Shown here: in pieces, positions 56,713-64,000 of the stretch
Layout: the number at the start of each line of letters is the position of its first letter
Numbering within the stretch: the first letter of the stretch is position 1
Assembly (NCBI RefSeq): GCF_002157895.1
Contig: NZ_CP021377.1
Coordinates: 2,666,001-2,730,000 of the forward strand
Direction: 5' to 3'
DNA: 64,000 nucleotides
DNA from: Oceanisphaera profunda
Lineage (GTDB): Bacteria > Pseudomonadota > Gammaproteobacteria > Enterobacterales > Aeromonadaceae
Translations under genes and position numbers: made by a program
The notes under the pieces: generated by a model
What the model saw: the letters and a program-made list of their open reading frames with translations, nothing else
The model's database searches: none
Told to the model about the DNA's origin: nothing

Positions 56713-59517
56713 ATGGAAATACTACTCATTATTTTGGGTGCCGCCGCTGTGCTGTTTTTACCCGTGGGCGCGATATTTGGCTTTCTTGCTTACCGAAACC
56801 TTAACCATCAGAGCTTGCGCATTAACTCACTGAGCCGTGAGGTTAATGAGTTACGCGAGCAAGTGGAGCTTAGCCAAGCACAACAGTTAACATCGCAAGA
56901 GCTTAAGCCGCAAGCGCCACAACCCAGCATTCCCATCAGTATTCCCGCCATCAAGACCGCCAGCGCCTCAGCACTGGCGGAAGCGCCAGTGCCCGCAAAT
57001 GCGGACAATAAACCTACGGTTAAGCCCGCAGCCGTACAGTGTGTAACGTCCCCAGTAACCAGTTCTGAAGACCAGCCGCAGGTGGATTGGCAGTATCAGG
57101 CGCCGACACCGTCGCCCTTTATGCAATCCCTTAAAGAGAACTGGATGGTGTGGCTCGGTGGTTTGAGCGTGGCGCTGGCCGGTATTTTTATGGTGCACTA
57201 TTCGGTAAGCGAAGGCTTATTGGGCCCAGTACTGCAACTGTTGCTGGCGCTCAGTGTGGGTGCAGTATTGCATACAGCTGCCGAGTATTTACGCCGCCGA
57301 TACGAGCGTAGCGATCAAATCTTTGCCGCACTGGCCGGTGGCGGCAGCGTGACCTTATATGCGGCTTTATTGGCGGGTATTCATCATTACCAGCTGATTG
57401 GCCCGCTACTGGGACTAACGCTACTGGCGGTTGTCTCGCTGAGTACTATGGTGTTAGCACGGCTGCACGGCCCTTTATTAGCGCTGATGGGCTTGAGTGG
57501 TGCTTATATAGTGCCGCTATTAATCGACAGTGATGCAGGCAGTATCGCCTTTGTGCTGAGTTACAGTTTTTTAATTACCTTTAGCTCGCTGTTGCTGATG
57601 CGCTTTGTATTTCGTGATTGGCTTTGGTATGCCACCTTGGCGGGCGCGCTCTTATGGTGGCTGGCGGCATTGTTTACGCCGCAAGCCATCGCACCTGTAA
57701 TAGGGTTTGAAATCCCTCTGTATTTGGCAGTGCTGTTAGCCATTTTTGTGCTGTTAACGGATAAAGATCAGGTTGGCGTTCGTCATTTGCGCGTCGCCAT
57801 ACTGAGCCTGTTGTTGGCATGGGGCGTCTCTATTGCCGGTCAGGCTAGTCTTATCCCCAGTCCGCAGTTCTGGAGCTGGCTGCTGATTTGGCCGGTGGTG
57901 TTATGGCTGCCGACGCTAAAGATCCCCGCTTTATTACCTGTGTCTGTGTGGGCCAGCCCTAGTTCAGTTCAACAACATACATTCTGGTATTTGCCTTGGG
58001 CGGCGGTGCTCGCTAGTGCGCTGGGTTGGTTGGCGTATGTGACACAAGCAGGCCTAGACATGATTTATCTAGTGCAGCTGCCGCTTGAACTGCACGTTTC
58101 GTTTATCAGTTATTTACTGATGTCTGCCTTGTTGTGTATAGCAGTAGGCTGGTGGCAGTGGCGCCAACAACCCACATCCAAATGTTGGGCTTCTTTTACC
58201 TTGCTCAGCCCCTTGGTGTGGTTAAGCTTGGGCTGGATACTGCTGCACGGCATTGAGCCCAGTATTGATTGGGCGCTAGGTGCCTTGCTGGCCGCAACTG
58301 TATATGGCGCCTTAGCCAAATTCTTGCACCCTTCAAAAGATGTGCAAAATACAGGCGTGAAAAATTTAGCCGTACAGAACGGCGCCGTTTGGGCAGTGTT
58401 AGCGAGTCATATCAGTTATGCGCTGGCGGTGACCATGGCGTTGCGCGAGGCTTCACTCACGCAGGCCTTGGCGGTGCAGTTTGTTAGCTTGGTGTGGCTG
58501 GCTCGCCAGTATCGAATACCGCAGTTGTATCTGTTACTCAAAGTCGTATTGGCCATCGTAGTGGCGCGCCTTACTTTTAATCCTTGGCTGGCGAGTTATG
58601 AGCTTAACCAAACGTTAAGCCCGTGGAACTGGGTGTTATGGACCTACGGCGGCAGCGCGTTACTGGCAGGCATCGCGACCTATTTATCTGACCGCCATCA
58701 CGCTATTCGTCCTTGGCTGGAAGCCGCTACCCTGCACTTGTTGGTGTTGTTTTTGGGGGCCGAGCTTCGCTATTGGCTCTACGATGGCGATATTTTTAGC
58801 CAGCAATACAGCTTTACTGAAGCCACCATTAATACGCTGCTGTGGGGTGGGCTCAGTATTACTTACCTGCTGCGTGGCCGCGTCGCTCAACAGTTGGCTT
58901 GGTTATATCAAAGCTGTGCTTTGATACTGCTGGGCCTGTCTAGCCTCAGTTATCTGGTATTGATAAGCGTGTATAACCCTTGGTGGGGCGGGACTGAGAT
59001 AAGTGACACTCGGCTATTTAATATGTTGCTGCCCGCATACGGCGGACCCGTGTTGCTGGCATTAGCATTGGCGATAATGCTCAATCGTTTCCCTCAATTG
59101 CTAGCAAAATTGGTGGCGATCAGACAGTGGGCGTTGGCGGTAGCAGGTGGCGCCTTTATGTTGTTTAGCGCCCTTGAAATACGCCAGCTCTGGCGCGGCA
59201 GTGATATGGAGCTCTGGTCTGGCCTAGCACTCTGGCCTGATATGAACAATGGCGAGCTCTATACCTACTCAGTGGTGGGCATGCTGTACGCTATTGTTGG
59301 CATTATTTATGCCACTAAAAAAGGCTATCCGCTGATTTATAAAGCCGGCATGATTTTATTAGGGCTGGTGATCGCCAAGATCTTCTTAATTGATATGGAC
59401 GGCCTGCAAGGCCTGTGGCGTGTGTCCGCCTTTATGGGCTTGGGCTTGGCACTATTAGGGTTGGCTTGGATGCACCAAAAAGTGCAGCGGGCAGTAAGGG
59501 CAGTGCCAAGCGCCTAG
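56713..59517 (+). CDS. DUF2339 large polytopic membrane protein
   Basis: Inner-membrane protein of 934 aa with an N-terminal helix (residues about 4-24), a coiled-coil/linker rich in Gln, Ala and Pro up to about residue 140, then roughly 24-28 closely packed helices. LKENWMVWLGGLSVALAGIFMVHYS and the C-terminal YKAGMILLGLVIAKIFLIDMDGLQG are typical of DUF2339. Function unknown. The ATG at 56713 has an AGGAAGAGG ribosome site eight bases upstream; a GTG at 56704 would lie inside it. It stands alone; a GCGCC repeat follows. Confidence 0.85.
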   Translation: MEILLIILGAAAVLFLPVGAIFGFLAYRNLNHQSLRINSLSREVNELREQVELSQAQQLTSQELKPQAPQPSIPISIPAIKTASASALAEAPVPANADNKPTVKPAAVQCVTSPVTSSEDQPQVDWQYQAPTPSPFMQSLKENWMVWLGGLSVALAGIFMVHYSVSEGLLGPVLQLLLALSVGAVLHTAAEYLRRRYERSDQIFAALAGGGSVTLYAALLAGIHHYQLIGPLLGLTLLAVVSLSTMVLARLHGPLLALMGLSGAYIVPLLIDSDAGSIAFVLSYSFLITFSSLLLMRFVFRDWLWYATLAGALLWWLAALFTPQAIAPVIGFEIPLYLAVLLAIFVLLTDKDQVGVRHLRVAILSLLLAWGVSIAGQASLIPSPQFWSWLLIWPVVLWLPTLKIPALLPVSVWASPSSVQQHTFWYLPWAAVLASALGWLAYVTQAGLDMIYLVQLPLELHVSFISYLLMSALLCIAVGWWQWRQQPTSKCWASFTLLSPLVWLSLGWILLHGIEPSIDWALGALLAATVYGALAKFLHPSKDVQNTGVKNLAVQNGAVWAVLASHISYALAVTMALREASLTQALAVQFVSLVWLARQYRIPQLYLLLKVVLAIVVARLTFNPWLASYELNQTLSPWNWVLWTYGGSALLAGIATYLSDRHHAIRPWLEAATLHLLVLFLGAELRYWLYDGDIFSQQYSFTEATINTLLWGGLSITYLLRGRVAQQLAWLYQSCALILLGLSSLSYLVLISVYNPWWGGTEISDTRLFNMLLPAYGGPVLLALALAIMLNRFPQLLAKLVAIRQWALAVAGGAFMLFSALEIRQLWRGSDMELWSGLALWPDMNNGELYTYSVVGMLYAIVGIIYATKKGYPLIYKAGMILLGLVIAKIFLIDMDGLQGLWRVSAFMGLGLALLGLAWMHQKVQRAVRAVPSA

Positions 59518-59532
59518 CGCCGAGCACCAAGC

Positions 59533-59572
59533 TAAACACAAGATCGGCAAGACCTTGCCGATCTTGTGTTTA
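59533..59572. repeat. perfect 38-40 base palindrome
   Basis: AAACACAAGATCGGCAAG (59534-59551), AC, then the exact complement (59554-59571), extended one base by T and A. No T-run follows, so it is a poor intrinsic terminator. It lies in the convergent gap between DUF2339 and the TonB receptor. Confidence 0.65.
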
Positions 59573-59695
59573 CATACCGTACCCTGTAGCCGCGGTGACC
59601 ACAGCGAAATGGCGCAGCGCGCGCCATCTCAACGCCATGTTCCTCCCATGGCGCTAAATCTGGCAACGTCGGATCTGATGCACTTATTTCGCAGC

Positions 59696-59727
59696 AAAAA
59701 GCCGCACTCAAAGAGTGCGGCTTTTTT
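59696..59727 (-). terminator. terminator of the first TonB receptor gene
   Basis: Stem AAAAAGCCGCACTC/GAGTGCGGCTTTTT with an AAA loop, flanked by A- and T-runs, 30 bases past the minus-strand stop. Confidence 0.8.
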
Positions 59728-59757
59728 ATGTATGCCTTAGCGTGTTAAGCAGGGGAT

Positions 59758-61806
59758 TTAGAACGCATATTTTGTGGTTACACCAAACATACGTGGCGCG
59801 CCTAACTGTACATATTCGTCTGTGGTATAGCCGTTGCGTGGGTCGTTGCCAAATTCAAAGCCGCGTACCGCGTACACTTCATCGGTGAGGTTTTTGCCCC
59901 ACAATGTCACAGTCCAATTATCTAACTGATAGCCAAAGCGGGCATTGAATAGCGCATAAGATTCTGAGCGAGAGTCATGACTGTCGGAGAAGTAAAACTC
60001 GTCTTTGCCTTCCACATCTAAGCCAGAAAACCAGCCGCTGCCGTGATCAACGTTCACACCAAAGGCAAACTGATACTCAGGCGCATGAGCGGCGTCGCGG
60101 CCATCAAACTTAGCACCCGTCTCTTTTAACTCAGTTTGGAGCAAGCCTAAGCTACCGTATAATTGAACGGCGTTAGCTACTTGCCATTGCGCTTGTGCTT
60201 CCAAGCCGTAGCTATAAGCGCTGTCGGCGTTGGCGGTGTAATCTATAAAATCTCCCGGACCTATGATACGTGATGCCTTAATTTGTGCGTCATTGCGCTG
60301 CTGAAAGAACACTGCCACTTGGGTATGTAGGGTATCGTCCAGCAAATTGTGTTTGGCACCCAACTCGTAATTCCACAGCGTTTCCGAGTCGAAATTGCGC
60401 TGTGCAGCAGGCACGTCACCGTTAGAATTGTAGCCGCCTACCTTGTAGCCACGAGAAATCAAGCCATAGAGCATTTGGCTATCGCTGGTCTGATATTCCA
60501 GCGCCATGCGCCCGCCCCATAATAGTTCGGTAGGCTTGCTACGGTTGCCATCACTGTCGCTATAAAGGGTATGGTCTTCTTCTAAGCGCAAGCCGTTGAT
60601 CCAAGTAAGCTTGTCGGTCAAGCCAGTAGAGAGCTCGCCATATCCCGCATAGCGGTTCGCTTCATACTCACTGGTAAAGGTGTCTTTTCCTGTGCGGTCG
60701 CGAGTTAAGTCTGAGCTGCGGTTAAAATAATAGAGGCCGCCGGTCCAGTCGGTGCTGTCGTTAAACAAGCGCGACTCTTCGGTAGAAATAAAGCGCACAT
60801 CCAGGGTGGCACCTTTTTCATCTCTTTGATAATTATCGAAGGAGTCATAACCGTCAGGGTGAAAACCGGGATAGGTCCAGTCTTCGTCGAAGCCGTATTC
60901 TAAGTCGCTCTTACTGACGCTAATGGATGTTTCCTGAATAAAGTTTTCATTGCCATACCAGCTACTTTTACCCGACAGCGCGAGCGTTTCTTGACGATCA
61001 TGGCCGGGGCTATCTGCAAGGCTGTGGCGGTTGTTATCGAGAGAGAAAACGTCATAACCGTTATCTACATTGGCGTAGAAAGCGCTGAGGTCTAAGTCTA
61101 AGTCTTCGCTGGCCGCAATCCGAAACTTAGTACGTAGTAGGGTTTCATCAATGTTGTTGGTGTCGTCACGATTGAGGTAATCGTTTTTAGTCACGCCATC
61201 ACTGGTATTGCGCTGGGCGGCGATACGATAGGACACTTTGTCGCTGATCGGCCCGCCCACGGCGGCGCTCAAGTTCTGGGTGTTGTACTGCGCCACCGTG
61301 AGTTCCACATCACCGGTTAAGGTGTCGGTAGGCTCATTGGCAGTAATGTTGATAAGTCCTGCCAAGGCATTGGCGCCATACAAACTGCTTTGCGGGCCGC
61401 GTAACACTTCTACTTGCTTAGCATCCAGCAGCGTGGCGCCTAAGGTGGCGGAGCTCATGTCTATGCCATCGACCAGCACACCTACTGAGGGATTAACCGC
61501 GCCGATAAATTGGCTGCGCTCGCCCACACCACGAATTTGATAATACTTACCGCGCGAGGCTCCGGCACTCAAGTTTACGTTAGGCGCTTGGGCCAATACG
61601 TCCGCGAGGTGAGTGTTGCCGGGCTTATTGAGCTCAGCTTCATCAATCACGCTTACGCTAGCGGCCGTTTCTTGCAGGCTGTCATCGCGAAAACTAGAGG
61701 TAACTGTGGTGGTGTCTAGGGTATACACCTCATCGGCGACAGCAGGCAGCGCCGCCATTAGGCCTAAGGCAATAGTGGTGGGTATAAAAGGAATTAGTTT
61801 GGGCAC
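59758..61806 (-). CDS. TonB-dependent outer-membrane receptor under TPP riboswitch control
   Basis: Outer-membrane ligand-gated transporter of 682 aa. A signal peptide (PKLIPFIPTTIALGLMAALPAVA) is followed by a TonB box (DTTTVTS), a plug domain (about 40-150; ADVLAQAPNVNLSAG, VEVLRGPQSSLYGANALAG) and a 22-strand barrel ending in KYAF with C-terminal Phe. The GTG at 61806 is preferred: it has a GGAG ribosome site; the ATG at 61821 has none. The TPP riboswitch 100 bases upstream suggests uptake of thiamin, its phosphates or a precursor; the family alone would look like a generic siderophore or nutrient receptor. No inner-membrane transporter for thiamin is in the window. A paralogue lies upstream. 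Confidence 0.9.
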   Translation of the reverse strand: MPKLIPFIPTTIALGLMAALPAVADEVYTLDTTTVTSSFRDDSLQETAASVSVIDEAELNKPGNTHLADVLAQAPNVNLSAGASRGKYYQIRGVGERSQFIGAVNPSVGVLVDGIDMSSATLGATLLDAKQVEVLRGPQSSLYGANALAGLINITANEPTDTLTGDVELTVAQYNTQNLSAAVGGPISDKVSYRIAAQRNTSDGVTKNDYLNRDDTNNIDETLLRTKFRIAASEDLDLDLSAFYANVDNGYDVFSLDNNRHSLADSPGHDRQETLALSGKSSWYGNENFIQETSISVSKSDLEYGFDEDWTYPGFHPDGYDSFDNYQRDEKGATLDVRFISTEESRLFNDSTDWTGGLYYFNRSSDLTRDRTGKDTFTSEYEANRYAGYGELSTGLTDKLTWINGLRLEEDHTLYSDSDGNRSKPTELLWGGRMALEYQTSDSQMLYGLISRGYKVGGYNSNGDVPAAQRNFDSETLWNYELGAKHNLLDDTLHTQVAVFFQQRNDAQIKASRIIGPGDFIDYTANADSAYSYGLEAQAQWQVANAVQLYGSLGLLQTELKETGAKFDGRDAAHAPEYQFAFGVNVDHGSGWFSGLDVEGKDEFYFSDSHDSRSESYALFNARFGYQLDNWTVTLWGKNLTDEVYAVRGFEFGNDPRNGYTTDEYVQLGAPRMFGVTTKYAF

Positions 61807-61904
61807 TTCAAGTCTCCGCATACATCAGAAATACGAAAACCGGGTAACTACTAGGGCAGGCAGGAGAGAGCAGGCAAGTGAGGGCAGAGCAGAGCGTTGC
61901 GACT

Positions 61905-61990
61905 TCCTATTCCTACGCCGGTATTAGCCGGATCAGGTTCAAAGGGTTCGCGTCTGGCGCGTCTCAAGCAGTAACTTCCTGCCACCCCTT
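61905..61990 (-). promoter_or_regulatory. TPP riboswitch (THI element)
   Basis: On the minus strand the conserved pieces occur in order: GGGGTGGC (P2/P3 side), CTTGAGAC, ACCCTTTGAACCTGATC, then GGCTAATACCGGCGTAGGA. These match the TPP-aptamer core (CUGAGA, ACCUGAUC, GCUAAUACCAGCGUAGG). It lies in the leader of the TonB receptor, about 100 bases before its start codon. No terminator hairpin follows, so control is probably by hiding the ribosome site; CTCTCTCC-rich sequence at about 61858-61868 could pair with the GGAG. Confidence 0.93.
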
Positions 61991-62022
61991 AGGATATGAC
62001 TTATGGTTATAAGTCGAGCGGA

Positions 62023-62050
62023 ATTATACCTGTTTTGGCATAAATGTCGA
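62023..62050 (-). promoter_or_regulatory. sigma-70 promoter for the riboswitch transcript
   Basis: TCGACA (62045-62050), 16-base spacer, then TATAAT (62023-62028) on the minus strand. Transcription would start near 62016. A GACTTAT/ATAAGTC hairpin (61998-62015) lies at the very start of the RNA, just before the aptamer. Confidence 0.7.
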
Positions 62051-62149
62051 GGTAAACGAGGCAGCTTGTCTTTGGTTGCGAGTCGGTGACCGTAAGTAAT
62101 ATCGATTGTATCTGCACAGCCTAGCTGAGGGTCAATAAAGGAAGAGTGT

Positions 62150-62184
62150 AAAAAAGCCGCGCTCCATGAGTGCGGATTTTTTTA
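62150..62184 (-). terminator. terminator of the second TonB receptor gene
   Basis: Imperfect stem GCCGCGCTC/GAGTGCGGA, A-run before and seven T residues after on the plus strand; on the minus strand a run of T (complement of AAAAA) also follows. It separates the upstream receptor from the riboswitch promoter. Confidence 0.6.
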
Positions 62185-62213
62185 TTTATTAAGTAGTAAT
62201 TGTTGGCTAATTA

Positions 62214-64000
62214 TTAGAAAGCGTACTTGGTGGTTACACCAAACATGCGCGGTGCGCCCAGTTGTACATAGTCTTCTGCAACACCGGCTTTATAAGGGTT
62301 ATTAGGGAAGTTAAAGCCGCGTACTATGTAATCTTCATCGGTGAGGTTTTTACCCCACAGCGTCACGCTCCAGTTGTCTTGCTGATAACCGAAACGGGCA
62401 TTCAGCAATGCATAGGCATCCGTGGTGGAGTTATAGCTGTCAGAAAAGTAAAACTCGTCTTTGCCTTCCACATCTAAACCAGAAAACCAGCCGCTACCGT
62501 GATCAAAGCTCACGCCTAATGCAAATTGATATTCAGGCGAGTGAGCAGCGCCGCGACCATCGAAGCTGGCGCCGGGCTCTGTTAACTCGGTTTGCAGTAA
62601 ACCTAAGCTGCCATGCAAGCGCACCGCGTCTGAGGCTTGCCATTGGGCTTGGGCTTCTAGGCCATAGCTATAGGCCTTCTTGGCGTTATCCGTATAGTCA
62701 AAAGCCGCGCCTAGTTCGGTACGAGTCGCGTTAACTTGTGCGTCGTCACGCTGTTGAAAGAACACGGCTACTTGGGTGTGTAAGGTGTCATCTAACAAGT
62801 TGTGCTTGGCACCAAGTTCAAAGTTCCACAAGGTTTCAGATTCATACTTACGCAATTCATTCGGTAGGCTGCTGTTGGCGTTATAACCGCCGACCTTGTA
62901 GCCGCGAGCAATCAAACCATAGAGCATTTGGCGCTCGCTAGTTTGATATTCCAGCGCGGTACGGCCACCCCACAAGTGCTCGGTAGGTTTGCTGCGCTCA
63001 CCGGTATTATCGCTATACAAGGTGCTGTCTTGCTCTAAACGCAAACCATTTATCCAGGTGAGCTTGTCGGTCAAGTTTGTTGAGAGTTCACCGTAACCTG
63101 CGTAGCGGTTGGTCTCATATTCGCTGGTGAAGGCTGTAAGGTTCTTGGTGTAATCACGGGTTAAATCCGAGCTGCGATAAAAATAATACAGGCCGCCGCT
63201 CCAACCGGTGCTGTCCTTAAACAGTCTCGACTCTTCGGTGGAAATAAAGCGCACATCAAGGGTAGCGCCACGCTCATCACGGCTGTAGTTGTCGGTGTGG
63301 TTGTTAGCAGCTGGCTGAAATACAGGGTTGGTCCAGTCTACGTCGTAGCCGTATTCCAGATTACTCTTGCTAATACTAATCGCGGTTTCTTGAATAAAAT
63401 TAGCATTGCCATACCAGCTGCTTTTTCCCGACAGTGCTAGCGTTTCTTGGCGATCGTGACCGGGCTGGTCTGATAGGGTATGACGGGTATTATCCAGCGC
63501 AAAGGCGTCATAACCGTTGTCGATATTGGCGTAAAAAGCCGTTAAATCTAAGTCCAGATCTTCAGTGGCCGCAATGCGAAACTTAGTGCGCAGCAGGGTT
63601 TCATCAATATTATTAGTGTCGTCGCGATTTAAGTAATCGTTGTTAATAAAGCCATCGCTGGTATTGCGTTGGGCGGCGATGCGATACGCGACTTTATCAC
63701 TGATAGGCCCACCCACGGCGGCGCTCAAATTCTGGGTGTTGTACTCGGCCAGCGTCAGTTCTACATCGCCGGTTAAGGTGTCGCTCGGCTCATTAGCAAT
63801 AATATTAATCAAGCCGCCAATAGCATTGGCTCCTTGCTGGCTGCCTTGGGGGCCGCGCAGCACTTGCACTTGTTTGGCATCCAGTAAAGTCGCGCCCATG
63901 GTCATGGCGCTCATGTCTATACCATCCACCACGACGGCCACCGAAGGGTTAACCGTATCCGTAAACTGACTGCGCTCACCTATGCCGCGAATTTGGTAGT
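62214..64000 (-). CDS. TonB-dependent receptor, paralogue of the riboswitch-controlled one (5' end outside window)
   Basis: Outer-membrane TonB-dependent receptor; 594 residues of the C-terminal part are visible, and the frame runs open to the window edge (YQIRGIGERSQF at the edge). The plug part reads VVVDGIDMSAMTMGATLLDA and VQVLRGPQGSQQGANA; the barrel ends VTTKYAF. It is very similar to the receptor downstream over the whole length, with differences concentrated in loop regions (for example around bases 63290-63340 and 62700-62720), so the pair arose by tandem duplication. Whether it has its own riboswitch cannot be seen here. Confidence 0.9.
   Translation of the reverse strand, partial: YQIRGIGERSQFTDTVNPSVAVVVDGIDMSAMTMGATLLDAKQVQVLRGPQGSQQGANAIGGLINIIANEPSDTLTGDVELTLAEYNTQNLSAAVGGPISDKVAYRIAAQRNTSDGFINNDYLNRDDTNNIDETLLRTKFRIAATEDLDLDLTAFYANIDNGYDAFALDNTRHTLSDQPGHDRQETLALSGKSSWYGNANFIQETAISISKSNLEYGYDVDWTNPVFQPAANNHTDNYSRDERGATLDVRFISTEESRLFKDSTGWSGGLYYFYRSSDLTRDYTKNLTAFTSEYETNRYAGYGELSTNLTDKLTWINGLRLEQDSTLYSDNTGERSKPTEHLWGGRTALEYQTSERQMLYGLIARGYKVGGYNANSSLPNELRKYESETLWNFELGAKHNLLDDTLHTQVAVFFQQRDDAQVNATRTELGAAFDYTDNAKKAYSYGLEAQAQWQASDAVRLHGSLGLLQTELTEPGASFDGRGAAHSPEYQFALGVSFDHGSGWFSGLDVEGKDEFYFSDSYNSTTDAYALLNARFGYQQDNWSVTLWGKNLTDEDYIVRGFNFPNNPYKAGVAEDYVQLGAPRMFGVTTKYAF

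Noticed and set aside
61613-61927. Plus-strand open frame across the TonB receptor start and TPP riboswitch
   Set aside because: It crosses a riboswitch and signal-peptide region on the other strand, has no ribosome site and no family resemblance.

Overview
The window is chromosomal DNA from a gammaproteobacterium, most likely a marine or brackish relative of Oceanisphaera, Oceanimonas or Zobellella (Aeromonadales). This is inferred from the Na+-pumping NADH:quinone reductase operon, sodium-type flagellar stators (pomAB), a thiI-pomBA-xseB-ispA-dxs neighbourhood, a crl-proBA neighbourhood, a bolA/yajG/ampG cluster and the siaABCD module. Nothing looks like prophage, plasmid or CRISPR. Most of the window is core genome, with many small repeats between genes.

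Layout. 2-3311: a siaABCD-type phosphorelay that controls a diguanylate cyclase (siaA is cut by the window edge). 3342-8142: carboxylesterase, HopJ-like protein, DUF808 membrane protein, EamA exporter and an MscS channel. 8249-10976: ribH-nusB-thiL-pgpA. 11240-16650: a complete peptide-type ABC importer with a fused double ATPase and a terminator-like hairpin between the binding protein and permease genes. 16877-18244: an unassigned polytopic membrane protein. 18659-20752: a second-type elongation factor G. 21255-22712: catalase. 24023-27122 (minus): xseB-ispA-dxs, divergent from pomAB, which has a good sigma-28 promoter. 29257-30707: thiI, with its C-terminal rhodanese domain split off by a frameshift. 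30976-36384: panE, yajQ and the yajG-cyclophilin-ampG operon, then rlmG. 36426-37534: alkB-like and bolA. 37880-45095: nqrABCDEF-apbE-nqrM. 45325-51466: dinB, two small secreted proteins, pepD and a chemoreceptor whose stop codon is formed at the end of a MITE-like element. 51844-55462: gpt, crl, proB, proA. 55639-59517: a small zinc-ribbon protein and a large DUF2339 membrane protein. 59758-64000 (minus): two paralogous TonB-dependent receptors, the first preceded by a clear TPP riboswitch.

Thiamin is a recurring theme: thiL makes TPP, dxs uses TPP and supplies DXP, thiI supplies sulfur, and the TPP-riboswitch receptor probably imports thiamin or a related compound. If the thiI frameshift is real, this strain may have impaired thiazole synthesis and depend more on uptake. 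Sodium energetics is a second theme: NQR pumps Na+ and PomAB uses it for motility.

The intergenic regions carry several dispersed repeat families. They include GCGCC-rich and CACGGAA-rich palindromic modules, REP/BIME-like TTGTAG...CTACAA hairpins, and GTGAGGAGTGAGG-like tracts. I found no clear new multi-gene system. The best leads are the TPP-riboswitch receptor pair, the thiI frameshift, the MITE at the chemoreceptor stop codon and the composite palindromic repeats.
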